64,000 nt of DNA, from assembly GCA_017464425.1 (NCBI GenBank), contig JAFUDX010000025.1, positions 1-64,000 of the forward strand, read 5' to 3'. Below are positions 16,569 to 25,610 of this stretch, one piece after another. Position 1 is the stretch's first letter. Every line of letters begins with the position of its first letter. The notes below the pieces were generated by a model. The model searched no databases. It worked only from the letters and a program-made list of their open reading frames with translations, and was not told where the DNA came from. This DNA is from Treponema sp. Lineage in GTDB: Bacteria; Spirochaetota; Spirochaetia; Treponematales; Treponemataceae. Both the position numbers and the translations under genes were made by a program.

Positions 16569-16599
16569 AACTCCTGAGTTTCGGCTTGGGAGTTTTTTT
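16569..16599 (+). terminator. Rho-independent terminator of the tRNA-Phe/Gly operon
   Basis: A 10-bp stem AACTCCTGAG / CTTGGGAGTT with loop TTTCGG is followed by seven T, right after tRNA-Gly. Confidence 0.88.
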
Positions 16600-16622
16600 G
16601 TGTGAAGAGGGAGAAAAATAGC

Positions 16623-16662
16623 AAAAAAAAGCCTGACACGGCAGTCTTGAAGTGTGTCAGGC
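16623..16662 (-). terminator. Rho-independent terminator after fcl
   Basis: A perfect 9-bp stem GCCTGACAC / GTGTCAGGC with a 14-nt loop is followed on the minus strand by eight T. It lies about 70 nt after the stop of fcl. Confidence 0.8.
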
Positions 16663-16730
16663 AATTGTCAGTGGATAGATTGAAATACTATCACAACTAT
16701 GAAACTGTGCTTTTTAAGCTAATGGTTTTC

Positions 16731-17708
16731 TTATTTCCGCACCTCCCCGTGCAAAAAGTCGTCATAAGCGATTTTAACGCCTTCGCGCACATCAACTTTT
16801 GCTTTCCAACCAAGTGCGTTTAATCGTGTAACATCACAGAGCTTTCTTGGAGTTCCGTTCGGCTTGCTGCTGTCCCACTCCATCCTACACTTTCGCCCGG
16901 CTTTGCGCACATCGGCATACACGATGTCTTCCACCGTTTCTGCAAGTTCTCTGATTGTGCACTCGCTGCCTGTGCCCACATTCACGAAGTCGCCGGTAGG
17001 AGTGCGTAAATCGCTTGCATTCTTGTTTTCCATAAGATAGACAACAGCATCTGCAAGGTCGCCTGCAAAAAGGAACTCGCGCAATGGAGAGCCGTCGCCC
17101 CACAAGTGAACTACATCTTCCCCGCTCGCCTTTGCCTCGTGGAACTTGCGAATCATCGCGGGGAAAACGTGGCTGCCGGAAAGCTCGTAATTGTCTCCGA
17201 ATCCGTAAAGGTTCGTCGGCATGACGGAAAGAAAGTTTGTGCCGTGCTGCTTGTTGTACGCGGTGCAAAGCTTTATCACGCTGATTTTCGCAAGCGCATA
17301 GGCATCGTTCGTCGGCTCTAGCGCCCCTGTCAAAAGCGATTCTTCTTTAATCGGCTGCTCAGCCATCTTCGGGTAGATGCAGGTGCTGCCCAAGTTCATC
17401 AGCTTTTTAACGCCGTTCACACGGGCTGCCTCAACCACATTAAAGCCAATCACCATGTTCTGATAGATGAAGTCAGCTGGATAAGTGCTGTTCGCGCCGA
17501 TTCCGCCCACATGAGCCGCCGCAAGAAAAACATACTCCGGCTTTTCTTGTGCAAAGAACTCATTCACGGCAGCCTGATTGAGCAAATCAAGTTCCTTGTG
17601 AGTTCTTGTGATGATGTTTGTATAGCCTTTTTCTTTAAGGCATCTGACGATTGAGCCACCGACAAGTCCGCGATGACCGGCAACATAGATTTTTGCATTC
17701 TTTTCCAT
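16731..17708 (-). CDS. fcl: GDP-L-fucose synthase
   Basis: Second step of GDP-L-fucose synthesis: epimerises and reduces GDP-4-keto-6-deoxy-mannose with NADPH. 325 aa, the usual family length. The Rossmann motif GHRGLVGGSI is at about 11-20, the SDR catalytic pair is YALAK near 139, and the family-typical GSTCIYP, PTNLYGFGDN and GDGSPLREFLF are present. It starts 2 nt after the end of gmd, so the two genes form the classic GDP-fucose operon. The product is probably used by the glycosyltransferases in the adjacent polysaccharide region. Confidence 0.96.
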   Translation of the reverse strand: MEKNAKIYVAGHRGLVGGSIVRCLKEKGYTNIITRTHKELDLLNQAAVNEFFAQEKPEYVFLAAAHVGGIGANSTYPADFIYQNMVIGFNVVEAARVNGVKKLMNLGSTCIYPKMAEQPIKEESLLTGALEPTNDAYALAKISVIKLCTAYNKQHGTNFLSVMPTNLYGFGDNYELSGSHVFPAMIRKFHEAKASGEDVVHLWGDGSPLREFLFAGDLADAVVYLMENKNASDLRTPTGDFVNVGTGSECTIRELAETVEDIVYADVRKAGRKCRMEWDSSKPNGTPRKLCDVTRLNALGWKAKVDVREGVKIAYDDFLHGEVRK

Positions 17709-17710
17709 AA

Positions 17711-18787
17711 TTATCTCTGGTGCAGTGTCTTCTCTGCCTTTACATACTCCATATCGTGCTGCATCATAATTTTAACCAATTCAGGGAAACTTGTCTTGGT
17801 CGGGTTCCAGCCGAGCACCTTCTTTGCCTTGGTCGGGTCACCGAGCAGTGTCTCAACTTCGGCGGGTCGGAAATATTTCGGGTCAACTTCAATCAGAACT
17901 TCCCCAGTTGCCTTGTTGCACCCCTTCTCGTCCACGCCTTCGCCCTTGAACGCAATCTCAATGCCTGCTTCGCGGAAGGCATATTCGCAGAACTCGCGGA
18001 CGGAGTGTTGCTCGCCTGTCGCAACAACGAAGTCATCGGGGTTTTCCTGCTGCAGGATGAGCCACATGCACTCAACGTAGTCTTTTGCATAGCCCCAGTC
18101 ACGAAGCGCGTTCAGGTTACCAAGATAAAGTTTCTTCTGCAAGCCCTGCGCGATACGGCTTGCGGCGAGCGTGATTTTTCGCGTTACGAATGTCTCGCCG
18201 CGACGCTCTGACTCATGATTAAAAAGGATGCCGTTTGAACAGAACATCCCGTAAGACTCGCGGTAGTTCTTCATAATCCAGAAGCCGTACATCTTGGCGA
18301 CCGCATACGGCGAACGCGGATAAAACGGCGTCGTTTCCTTTTGAGGAATTTCTTGCACAAGCCCGAACAGTTCAGACGTAGACGCCTGATAGATGCGACA
18401 GGTCTTTTCCATGCCGAGGAAATGCACTGCTTCCAAAATTCGCAGAACGCCGGTAGCGTCACAGTCAGCGGTGTATTCAGGCACTTCAAAACTGACCTGC
18501 ACATGGCTCTGCGCGCCGAGATTGTAGATTTCAGTCGGCTTTATCTCGCGGATAAGGCGGATAAGGCTTTCAGAATCGGTGAGGTCGCCGTAATGCAGAT
18601 AAACCTTGCGGTTCTTGTGCATATCCTCGATTGCATCCTCAAGGTACAGATGCTCAATACGACCTGTGTTGAATGATGACGAGCGGCGGATGATTCCGTG
18701 TACTTCATAGCCTTTCTCAAGCAGGAATTCTGCGAGGAAAGAGCCGTCCTGTCCAGTGATACCGGTGATAAGGGCGATGTTTGACAT
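17711..18787 (-). CDS. gmd: GDP-mannose 4,6-dehydratase
   Basis: First step from GDP-mannose to GDP-L-fucose (also the entry to GDP-rhamnose/perosamine). 358 aa. NADP-binding [19 protein letters not shown] is at the N-terminus; [23 protein letters not shown] ASTSELFG, and the catalytic SPYAVAK are all present, as is the C-terminal [14 protein letters not shown]. An AGGAG site lies 8 nt before ATG. Together with fcl it commits the cell to L-fucose. Base composition is higher in G+C than the polysaccharide genes just upstream. Confidence 0.96.
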   Translation of the reverse strand: MSNIALITGITGQDGSFLAEFLLEKGYEVHGIIRRSSSFNTGRIEHLYLEDAIEDMHKNRKVYLHYGDLTDSESLIRLIREIKPTEIYNLGAQSHVQVSFEVPEYTADCDATGVLRILEAVHFLGMEKTCRIYQASTSELFGLVQEIPQKETTPFYPRSPYAVAKMYGFWIMKNYRESYGMFCSNGILFNHESERRGETFVTRKITLAASRIAQGLQKKLYLGNLNALRDWGYAKDYVECMWLILQQENPDDFVVATGEQHSVREFCEYAFREAGIEIAFKGEGVDEKGCNKATGEVLIEVDPKYFRPAEVETLLGDPTKAKKVLGWNPTKTSFPELVKIMMQHDMEYVKAEKTLHQR

Positions 18788-18838
18788 AAGGGTAATCTCC
18801 TAAAAATTTATTGATGTACTGTATCTTTTAAAGTTAAA

Positions 18839-19603
18839 ATGGAGTCATACTCCACATTGGATTTAAAAGGACATATTTGGCAGACCATACACCGTGGCTC
18901 AATGCCTGCACTTTCCGACCAGAACATCAGCTGGGAACGCTACTACAAGTCGTATATCAGGACATACATAAACCGCGATATAAAAGACCTTATAAAAGTA
19001 TCGAATGTGACCACATTCAATAAGTTTATGATAAGCATGGCATCCAGGACGGGAGAACTTTTCAATGCCGCGAGCATCGCAAGCGATGTCGGTGTCTCAT
19101 TAAAGACCGTGCAGGAATGGGCGAGCATGCTTGAAGGCTCTGGTATCATCCGCTTTATCTACCCGTTTGAACGGAATATCGCCAAGCGGGCAATCAAAAC
19201 ACCAAAACTTTATTTTATGGACACCGGGCTTGTATGCGGTCTTGTCGGCTGGACAAATGCAACGGTCGCCCAGAACGGCGCGATGTCAGGCGCGTTGTTT
19301 GAGACATTTGTGGTAAGCGAAATCATAAAATCCCATCTGAACGCAGGGAAGGACTGCTCAAACATCTACTTTTACCGCGACCACAATATGAACGAGATAG
19401 ACCTGGTGATAGAAGAAAACGCCGTGCTCTACCCCATCGAAATAAAAAAATCTGCCCACCCGCAACCAGAAATGGCAAAGGCATTCAGCCAGTTGCAGAC
19501 CATCCCCCATTACACGGTAGGTCACGGCTGCATTCTGTGCCTTGCCGACAACAAGCGGGAATTGTCAGACAGCGTGAGTGCGCTACCGATTGAGTTTATA
19601 TAG
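18839..19603 (+). pseudogene. Truncated DUF4143-type ATPase (N-terminal AAA domain missing)
   Basis: 254 aa that match only the C-terminal part of AAA_14/DUF4143 proteins: WERYYKSYIRTYINRDIKDL, the winged-helix-like segment AASIASDVGVSLKTVQEW, LYFMDTGLVCGL, and the PD-(D/E)XK-like tail NEIDLVIEENAVLYPIEIKK. The Walker A/B half (about 150 residues in the family) is absent. The region upstream is the intergenic stretch and the start of gmd, so the 5' half was deleted or never transferred. No Shine-Dalgarno is visible. It points away from the polysaccharide genes, between gmd and the acyltransferase gene. Probably a decayed remnant. Confidence 0.72.
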
Positions 19604-19715
19604 GACTTATTCACAATAAAGAAAAATCTTGCCTAAGCCAGTCCATCAATGATACAGAACTTTCTGTATATATCCCGACTTATTGCAACAATTTTATCTC
19701 AGTATTTTTTCATAG

Positions 19716-20384
19716 CTATATTTCCCAAGAAATATTCTGTTTTAAAATCCTTGCTGGATTTCCACCATAAATACAATTCTTCTCACACAGAACCCCAGAA
19801 CATATAGAGTTTGCCGCTATTACAGAATTATCTGAAATGATACTTCCTTTCAAAACCGTAGTTCTTGCGCCAATCCAAACATGATTCCCAATTTTTATTG
19901 CCTTGTTAGAATTTATTTGATTCTTTTGCTCATCATAAATTTTATGAAAATCTGTGTCCATGATAAGGCAATCCCAAGAAATTAAGCTTTCATGTCCTAT
20001 CTTCACTTTTTCATAACAGCATATTGATGTATTTCCGCTCACGTTAACATTGTTTCCAATTTCACAGTTTCCGGTAATCACCATTCTGATACCGCTTCCT
20101 AAAAAGCATCTCCCAGAAAAAAGTATTTTTCCACTCTTGGAAAGTTGTAGTATAGACCTTTCATATCTATTATCAATTATTCCAACAGCCCTATATCCAA
20201 TCTGAATCAATCCAATTTTTAATTTACTAGTATTTATTTGTACCCCCCCCCGATGCAAACTGTCAATTTTCACATTACGAACAATGAGTATTGGTAAATG
20301 TATCGCCTGAGAAAAAGGCAGCAAATAAAAATTGAGAAAAATTGAACGTAAATTTATTTTCAAGACTTTAGATATTATACTCAT
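19716..20384 (-). CDS. Hexapeptide-repeat acyltransferase with phase-variable G9 tract
   Basis: Left-handed beta-helix transferase, probably O- or N-acetylating a glycan residue. 222 aa; hexapeptide turns run from about 80 to 210 (IGNNVNVSGN, IGHESLIS, IGNHVWIGARTTVLKGSIISDNSVIAANS), ending GGNPARILK, typical of the WcaF/CatB-like group. The His in DTDFHKIYD is the likely catalytic base. It is the last gene of the polysaccharide operon, 3 nt after the preceding glycosyltransferase. Codons 45-47 lie on nine consecutive G; loss or gain of one G leads to a stop within about 5 codons, giving an ON/OFF switch for the modification. Currently in the ON frame. Confidence 0.85.
   Translation of the reverse strand: MSIISKVLKINLRSIFLNFYLLPFSQAIHLPILIVRNVKIDSLHRGGVQINTSKLKIGLIQIGYRAVGIIDNRYERSILQLSKSGKILFSGRCFLGSGIRMVITGNCEIGNNVNVSGNTSICCYEKVKIGHESLISWDCLIMDTDFHKIYDEQKNQINSNKAIKIGNHVWIGARTTVLKGSIISDNSVIAANSICSGVLCEKNCIYGGNPARILKQNISWEI
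20243..20251. repeat. C9 (coding-strand G9) tract in the acyltransferase gene
   Basis: Nine C on the plus strand, coding for Arg-Gly-Gly-Val at residues ~45-47. The flank on the coding strand is G9-TACAA, shared with two other tracts in this locus. Both one-base slips produce an early stop (TAG or TAA). Confidence 0.85.
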
Positions 20385-20387
20385 GAT

Positions 20388-21497
20388 TTATATCTTAAAA
20401 AATTCTTTAACGGCATTATTTATCGCATTTTCAGTGAAATTTTCTTCCACCCATTTTCTTGCATTTGCACCATACTTCTCTTTAGACACACTCATCAAAG
20501 CTTGTGCATATTTCCGTGAATCGAATTCATGGACTTCAATACCTGTTCTTCCATCTTGATTAACCCAGTTAACACCAGAACCTTCAATCGTAAACGTAAC
20601 GGCTGGAAGTCCGCAATATAAAGCTTCTGCAAGTGCAATACCAAATGCTTCATTTTTTGTTATTGATGGAAAAGCATATACATCAGATGCCCAAAGATAG
20701 TGTTTTTTCTCTTCGTCACTTATACGCCCGATAAACTTTACATTAATCAAGTTCAAATCAGAAATTTTTTGTTTCAACTCTTCTGTCAGAGGTCCTTTTC
20801 CTGCTATCAAAATAATGTAGTCATCTGTCAAATACTGGGAAACTTCCATCAAATATCGCAAACCTTTGTATTCTCGATGAACTCCAATAAAAAAAATGAC
20901 TTTCTTTCCAGAGTATTTATTACGAATTGCTTCAATTTGACTTTTATCATCTTCCGTTAGCTTATCCAAGAATTCAGTCTCAACAATATTTGGAATTACA
21001 ACAACTTTATTCAGCCTGTTTTTTAATGATTCTGATTTTTCTGCATAAATCCGACTTGTGGCAATAATTTTATCCGCACGTTTTAACAATGCTTTTTCAA
21101 AAGGAGCATATAATTGCTTTAATTTTTTTTGCTTTATAATATCTGAATGCCAGTGAAGTGTAATCTTATATTTCGGTTTTACAAACAATAAATAAGTCGC
21201 AATAAGAGGATTAGGCAGATGAATATGAATTACATCAGGTTTGAAATCGTTGATAGTTTTTTTTAATTCAAAAAAATATCTCAGGCTGATTGCCTGAGAT
21301 GCAAGTTTACGCTTATATCCGACACGAATAATTTCAACACCTTGATAAATGTCAATTACTGTTTCTTGACCACTGTTAAAGCAAATTACTTTTACATCAT
21401 TGCCTTGTTTTTTTAGTATACGACTAAAATCATAGGCAACCTGCTCTATACCGCCAAAATTTGGCAGATAGTATGTTGAAATTTGGAGGATTTTCAT
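20388..21497 (-). CDS. Glycosyltransferase, GT4 family
   Basis: Retaining GT-B enzyme for surface-glycan assembly, cytosolic face of the inner membrane. 369 aa. The N-terminal domain starts MKILQISTYYLPNFGGIEQ with the GGIEQV loop; the C-terminal domain has FIGVHREYKGLRYLMEV, VKFIGRISDEEK and the EX7E motif in SITKNEAFGIALAEALYCGLPAVTF. An RBS (GGAGGA) lies 7 nt before ATG and overlaps the untranslated spacer after the upstream gene. Sugar and acceptor cannot be read from the sequence. Neighbours are another GT4 gene (30 nt upstream) and the acyltransferase (3 nt downstream). Confidence 0.88.
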   Translation of the reverse strand: MKILQISTYYLPNFGGIEQVAYDFSRILKKQGNDVKVICFNSGQETVIDIYQGVEIIRVGYKRKLASQAISLRYFFELKKTINDFKPDVIHIHLPNPLIATYLLFVKPKYKITLHWHSDIIKQKKLKQLYAPFEKALLKRADKIIATSRIYAEKSESLKNRLNKVVVIPNIVETEFLDKLTEDDKSQIEAIRNKYSGKKVIFFIGVHREYKGLRYLMEVSQYLTDDYIILIAGKGPLTEELKQKISDLNLINVKFIGRISDEEKKHYLWASDVYAFPSITKNEAFGIALAEALYCGLPAVTFTIEGSGVNWVNQDGRTGIEVHEFDSRKYAQALMSVSKEKYGANARKWVEENFTENAINNAVKEFFKI

Positions 21498-21527
21498 GCA
21501 ACATCCTCCAAATCAAAACTGTATATA

Positions 21528-22661
21528 CTATACTTTAGTCCCCCCCCCCGTCTGTCTATACAGATTCTTATATTCTTCTACCATTTTTAAACTAGAAAAT
21601 TGCTCTGTAACATACCGATGACCATTTTCACCAAGTTCGGAACGCTTGACAGAATCATTAGCCAGCAAAATAATATGTTCAGCCAATGTATCAGTGTCAT
21701 TTGGCTTATTCAACAAACCAGTCTTCCCATCCAAAACAACTTCAGGAATTCCTTCAACATTACTTGCCAAAATAGGAAGATTAAAATAACTGGCTTCAAG
21801 AAACATTAATCCAAAGGCTTCATACAAAGAGGACGAAATAAAAATATCGCTGTTACAATAATACGGCACAGGATTACTCTGCCAGCCCTCCAGAGAAACA
21901 CAGTTCTCAAGAGAGTTTTCTATAATGTAATGCTTACAGTCACCATAAAACTCGCCGTCGCCTACGACCGTAAGCGTGATGTTCGGCTGCACTTCATGAG
22001 CGAGCCTAAAAGCCTTTAAAATCGTCAGTATATTTTTTTGGGGGTCAAGTCTTCCTACAAATAACAAACGGATATGTTGCAAGTCTTCTTTTCTTTCAAC
22101 ACGTCTTGCTTCCAGCTCAGAAAAATCCATTCCGTTATAGACGGTTTCTGTTTTCTTTTTAAATAACTTAAAAAAACGCAAATAGTATTTATTTACAGAA
22201 GTAATTTTGGTACAAAAAAATGATGCTATGGTTTCAAAAATAAAATATGCCGCATATAACAGTGGTGGTGTAAATTTTGTAAAAGAGAGACCGTGAACCG
22301 TATGGATTACAAGAGGAACACCAGCAAGGGTTGCTCCAATTCTACCTACGACACCGGGCTTTGAAGAATGAGTATGCACAATATCATAGCCATTTTGCTT
22401 ACAGAGTTTCCGTATTTCACGGACTGCCCTAAAATCTTTTACAGGATTCAATTTGCGAACCATGTTATCGCTGTAGATAATTTTACAACCGGCATCTGAA
22501 AAAGCCTTTTCTAAAGCAATTCTGTCACCTGTACAATCAGATGAAGAAAACAAAATGGTCTTGTCAAACTCAGAGTTGTTAAGACCACGCATAATTTCAA
22601 GCGAAATTTTCTGCACACCAGAAAGCTTCGCAAGACATTGAATATGTAAGATTTTTTTCAT
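21528..22661 (-). CDS. Glycosyltransferase, GT4 family, with G10 tract at its 3' end
   Basis: 377 aa GT-B enzyme. N-terminal domain: KILHIQCLAKLSGVQKISLE and HTHSSKPGVVGRIGA; C-terminal domain: LLFVGRLDPQKNILTILKAF, VSLEGWQSNP and the EX7E-type SSLYEAFGLMFLEASYFNLPI. Ten G code for the end of ...RQTGGGTKV, so the current frame stops at TAG 30 nt before the next gene. If one G is lost, the frame stays open for about 15 more codons and ends in TGA overlapping the ATG of the next gene (ATGA). The tract may therefore change translational coupling rather than inactivate the enzyme. Confidence 0.87.
   Translation of the reverse strand: MKKILHIQCLAKLSGVQKISLEIMRGLNNSEFDKTILFSSSDCTGDRIALEKAFSDAGCKIIYSDNMVRKLNPVKDFRAVREIRKLCKQNGYDIVHTHSSKPGVVGRIGATLAGVPLVIHTVHGLSFTKFTPPLLYAAYFIFETIASFFCTKITSVNKYYLRFFKLFKKKTETVYNGMDFSELEARRVERKEDLQHIRLLFVGRLDPQKNILTILKAFRLAHEVQPNITLTVVGDGEFYGDCKHYIIENSLENCVSLEGWQSNPVPYYCNSDIFISSSLYEAFGLMFLEASYFNLPILASNVEGIPEVVLDGKTGLLNKPNDTDTLAEHIILLANDSVKRSELGENGHRYVTEQFSSLKMVEEYKNLYRQTGGGTKV
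21540..21549. repeat. C10 (coding-strand G10) tract at the 3' end of a GT4 gene
   Basis: Ten C on the plus strand at codons ~371-374 of 377. It is the longest tract in the locus and the only one of ten. With nine G the reading frame would end on an ATGA overlap with the following glycosyltransferase gene. Confidence 0.85.
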
Positions 22662-22667
22662 ATTGAA

Positions 22668-23390
22668 TTATCTGAAAAGAAGTTGGAAAAATATTTTTAA
22701 TCTAAAATAGATTCTAAACCAAAGTGGATTTTTGCTTTCTCCACTGGAAGTTGACACATTCGTTCCTGTTCTGCGATATAAAAGCAAAGGTTTGTCAATA
22801 TATCCAACTTTAAAGTACTTTTTTGCGATTAAGCCTAGCCATGCATCATGCAACATTAAATGCTTGGGGAATGGTAATGCTTTTTCCAGCACCTTTCGAT
22901 TAAAAGCCATTGTGCACCCCTGCATTTTACAAATCCATAATGTTTTTACTAAGCCGCTACCAATTGGATTGAAATCAAGAAATTTTGTATTTGTAATTTC
23001 ATCTTTATCGTTTATAAGCGAAAAATTTGTCTGAACAAAATCACATGCATCTAATGCCTTTAGGCATTCTTTGACCTTTCCATCTGTCCAAATATCATCA
23101 TGGTCACTTAAAAAAATTATATCCCCAGAAGCATGCTTCAATGCATTTTCGAAATTTGCGGTTGCAAAATAAAAGCTACGTCCCAATTTTGCTTTTATAC
23201 TTGGCGGTTCATGCTTGAAAAGTTTTATACGTTCATCTTTAAAGCTTTCGATAATTGCAACAGTATTATCAGTTGATTGGTCATCAGAAATAATCAGTTC
23301 ATCATTCTCACCTAATTGGGAAAGAATCGACTGTATCTGCTTTGCAATGAATTTTTCACCGTTTCTGCACGCCATGCAAACGGAAATCAT
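22668..23390 (-). CDS. Glycosyltransferase, GT2 family (rhamnosyltransferase-like)
   Basis: 240 aa inverting GT-A enzyme. It begins MISVCMACRNGEKFIAKQIQSIL, with the nucleotide-binding DELIISDDQSTDNT and the metal-binding LSDHDDIW (DxD) at about 93-100; LHDAWLGL is the usual acceptor-side motif. The C-terminus has an aromatic, basic hydrophobic end (WFRIYFRLKIFFQLLFR) that could hold the protein at the membrane. Best resemblance is to the rhamnosyltransferase-type GT2 group; the sugar is not provable. Six nt separate it from the downstream GT4 gene. Confidence 0.85.
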   Translation of the reverse strand: MISVCMACRNGEKFIAKQIQSILSQLGENDELIISDDQSTDNTVAIIESFKDERIKLFKHEPPSIKAKLGRSFYFATANFENALKHASGDIIFLSDHDDIWTDGKVKECLKALDACDFVQTNFSLINDKDEITNTKFLDFNPIGSGLVKTLWICKMQGCTMAFNRKVLEKALPFPKHLMLHDAWLGLIAKKYFKVGYIDKPLLLYRRTGTNVSTSSGESKNPLWFRIYFRLKIFFQLLFR

Positions 23391-23421
23391 AGAGTAGTTA
23401 CCTTTTTATTTTTGTCAGGAA

Positions 23422-24474
23422 TTAATTAAAAATTGTTTCTTTAAATTTTTTATAGGAATTGTCCCATGTATACTGTTTAATATTTTCGTTACCAGCTTTT
23501 GCAAGCCTTATTCTAAGTTCATCATCTTCAATTAGTCGAATAATATTTTCTGCAAGTTTTTTATAATCATATACGGGACTTAACAAGGCTGTTTCATTAT
23601 CGTGAGCCATAATCGTAAAGCCGTCATTATCGGTGCAAGCCACAGCGCAACCACAAATCATAGCTTCCCCAATTGTCAGCCCCCATCCTTCTACAGAACT
23701 TGCGGCTATATAAATTGCAGCTTCATTATAAAGTCTATTATGAGTTTCTTTATCTGGAGATTGATAGTAGTCAAAATCAAAAGGGATATTGGAAGGACGC
23801 TCAGACCTACCAAACATTTTAATATTAATATTAGGATATTTTTCCTTTACAATTTTTAATGCTGATATTGAATCACAACACCTTTTACGTTCCATAGTAT
23901 GAAACATCATCAAAATATTGAATTTATTACGGTCTTCAATACCTTTATTTAATTTAAAATAGTCAAAATCAAAGCCATTAGGAATTACAAGAGCATCACT
24001 TCCTTTTGATTGGACTAGTTTTTGTAGCCAAGGTGCTATTACTATTTTTTGAAATGGAAAAGTATATGTTTTATACACTTTTCTTTCAGATATAGCCCAG
24101 GCTTCAAAATCCTGAATAAAATACATTTTTTTTACATTTCGTTTATATTTCTTTAGATAAAAAGCAGTTTCAACAGCTGTCGCAAAAATTACATCACTTT
24201 CAGGAATATTTCTTTCTGAAAGTGTAAAATGATAGCTACAATGTACATTCGGGTGCAGCTTAAACCAACTTGCTGGAGTATAATTATTTGTTAGCTTATA
24301 GTATGGATAACGGAATAAGGCTGCAAAAGTTGTCTTAGGACTAATAGTAGCAGCTCCCATTACAATGTTTACAGTATGTCCTTCATTTGCAAAACGGTTT
24401 GCATACTCAAATATTACTTTGAATCCACCTGCAGGGAATGAGGTTACACCAACTAATAAAAATGTTATTTTCAT
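23422..24474 (-). CDS. Glycosyltransferase, GT4-like
   Basis: 350 aa. Begins MKITFLLVGVTSFPAGGFKVIFEYANRFANEGH (GGFK loop). The middle has KMYFIQDFEAW and ALVIPNGFDFDYF, typical of O-antigen-type GT4 proteins that begin with 'VxPAGGxKVI'. The C-terminal domain has ERKRCCDSISALKIVKEKYP and the EX7E motif in SSVEGWGLTIGEAMICGCAVA. It overlaps the end of the EpsG-like gene by 4 nt (ATGA), so the two are translationally coupled. Very A+T-rich compared with gmd/fcl, consistent with serotype-specific acquired DNA. Confidence 0.85.
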   Translation of the reverse strand: MKITFLLVGVTSFPAGGFKVIFEYANRFANEGHTVNIVMGAATISPKTTFAALFRYPYYKLTNNYTPASWFKLHPNVHCSYHFTLSERNIPESDVIFATAVETAFYLKKYKRNVKKMYFIQDFEAWAISERKVYKTYTFPFQKIVIAPWLQKLVQSKGSDALVIPNGFDFDYFKLNKGIEDRNKFNILMMFHTMERKRCCDSISALKIVKEKYPNINIKMFGRSERPSNIPFDFDYYQSPDKETHNRLYNEAAIYIAASSVEGWGLTIGEAMICGCAVACTDNDGFTIMAHDNETALLSPVYDYKKLAENIIRLIEDDELRIRLAKAGNENIKQYTWDNSYKKFKETIFN

Positions 24475-25601
24475 AATGTCAAAATGTTTCTATATTGAAA
24501 AGTTTCAGAATTATTTGCGACATACAATTTAAGAGCCCCGTAAATTATGAATATGCCCCAAAATAAGTACTTTTTATCTTTCGATTTTAATTGACTATAT
24601 ATATACGGGTACAATATCCAGTATGAAAAAGAAAAGAGGACACCAATTCTTTCACAAATAGTTACTAATGGCGCAAAAAATAAATAATTAAAATAATATA
24701 TATAATATGAATTTAACAATATTCTCCCATTTTTTAGACGCAAAATATTTGGTTTATACTTATATATAATAAAAAATGTAAACAGTCGCTCGATATAACC
24801 GATTTTCAATCCATAAGCAGCATCGTTTTTGTATCTGAAAAATAAAGGCACAACAGATTGCAACGAACTAGGTAAAAAACCTTGAATACATTGTACTACT
24901 ATTGTAAATAAATCAATTTGCAATAAATATAGAAAATTACCTACAACAAAAAGGAAAAGAATTACTCGTTTTGTAGTCCAATTGAATAACAAGAATGGAG
25001 TAATAAAAATATAAATAATTGCACTATTATGTAATTGAGTTGCTGCTATGTTTAATAACAGATATTTTAGATACTTTTTTTCGCCAAGATACTTTAAACT
25101 AAAAAGAAAAATAAAAATTGCTTTACTATTTCTGAGTAAATTAAATTCTATTGGTAAACCATTAAAAATATAAAAAAAACAAACAGCTAAACAAAAATAT
25201 CTGTTACTATAATATTGCTTGAATAATAAAAAAATACAAAAAGCATCTATTAGGCCATTTATAACTTGGAAAACAAGATAATTATCAGTAAATTGTTTAA
25301 CTAGACAACAAAAAACATAATAACCTCTTTCCCATTGATTTGTATTAACCTTCCAGTATCCTTCTATTTCTGAAAAAGGCCTTACGGAATCAAAAAGACG
25401 TTTATAACTAACCCAATCGATGTAAACATATTCCCTGAAACAAACAAAATATATCCAAAGAAAAAATAATAAGAGAAACTGTAAGACAATCAAATCTTTA
25501 TTTATATTAGTATGTATAGATTTGTCTTTAACAGTTATTGGGGCAAATAGAACTATGAAAACTAAAAAGAAGAAAACAAGTATATATGGTAAAAAATACA
25601 T
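24471..25601 (-). CDS. EpsG-family polysaccharide polymerase (Wzy role)
   Basis: 376 aa with about 10 transmembrane segments, starting MYFLPYILVFFFLVFIVLF. Signatures of the EpsG group: the periplasmic aromatic loop with YIDWVSYKRLFDSV and ERGYYVFCCLVK, NLLRNSKAIFIFLFSL, and the ATQLHNSAIIYIFI helix with the conserved His. Expected to polymerise lipid-linked repeat units at the outer face of the inner membrane. Among the most A+T-rich genes in the window. It sits between a GT2 and a GT4 gene; the matching flippase is the 480-aa gene at 30911-32353. Confidence 0.8.
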   Translation of the reverse strand: MYFLPYILVFFFLVFIVLFAPITVKDKSIHTNINKDLIVLQFLLLFFLWIYFVCFREYVYIDWVSYKRLFDSVRPFSEIEGYWKVNTNQWERGYYVFCCLVKQFTDNYLVFQVINGLIDAFCIFLLFKQYYSNRYFCLAVCFFYIFNGLPIEFNLLRNSKAIFIFLFSLKYLGEKKYLKYLLLNIAATQLHNSAIIYIFITPFLLFNWTTKRVILFLFVVGNFLYLLQIDLFTIVVQCIQGFLPSSLQSVVPLFFRYKNDAAYGLKIGYIERLFTFFIIYKYKPNILRLKNGRILLNSYYIYYFNYLFFAPLVTICERIGVLFSFSYWILYPYIYSQLKSKDKKYLFWGIFIIYGALKLYVANNSETFQYRNILTL

Positions 25602-25610
25602 AATACTAAA

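Noticed and set aside
19650..19680. Terminator after the acyltransferase gene (ATACAGAA/TTCTGTAT stem)
   Set aside because: The 8-bp palindrome is real but there is no T-run and the stem is A+T-rich, so it is not supported as a terminator.
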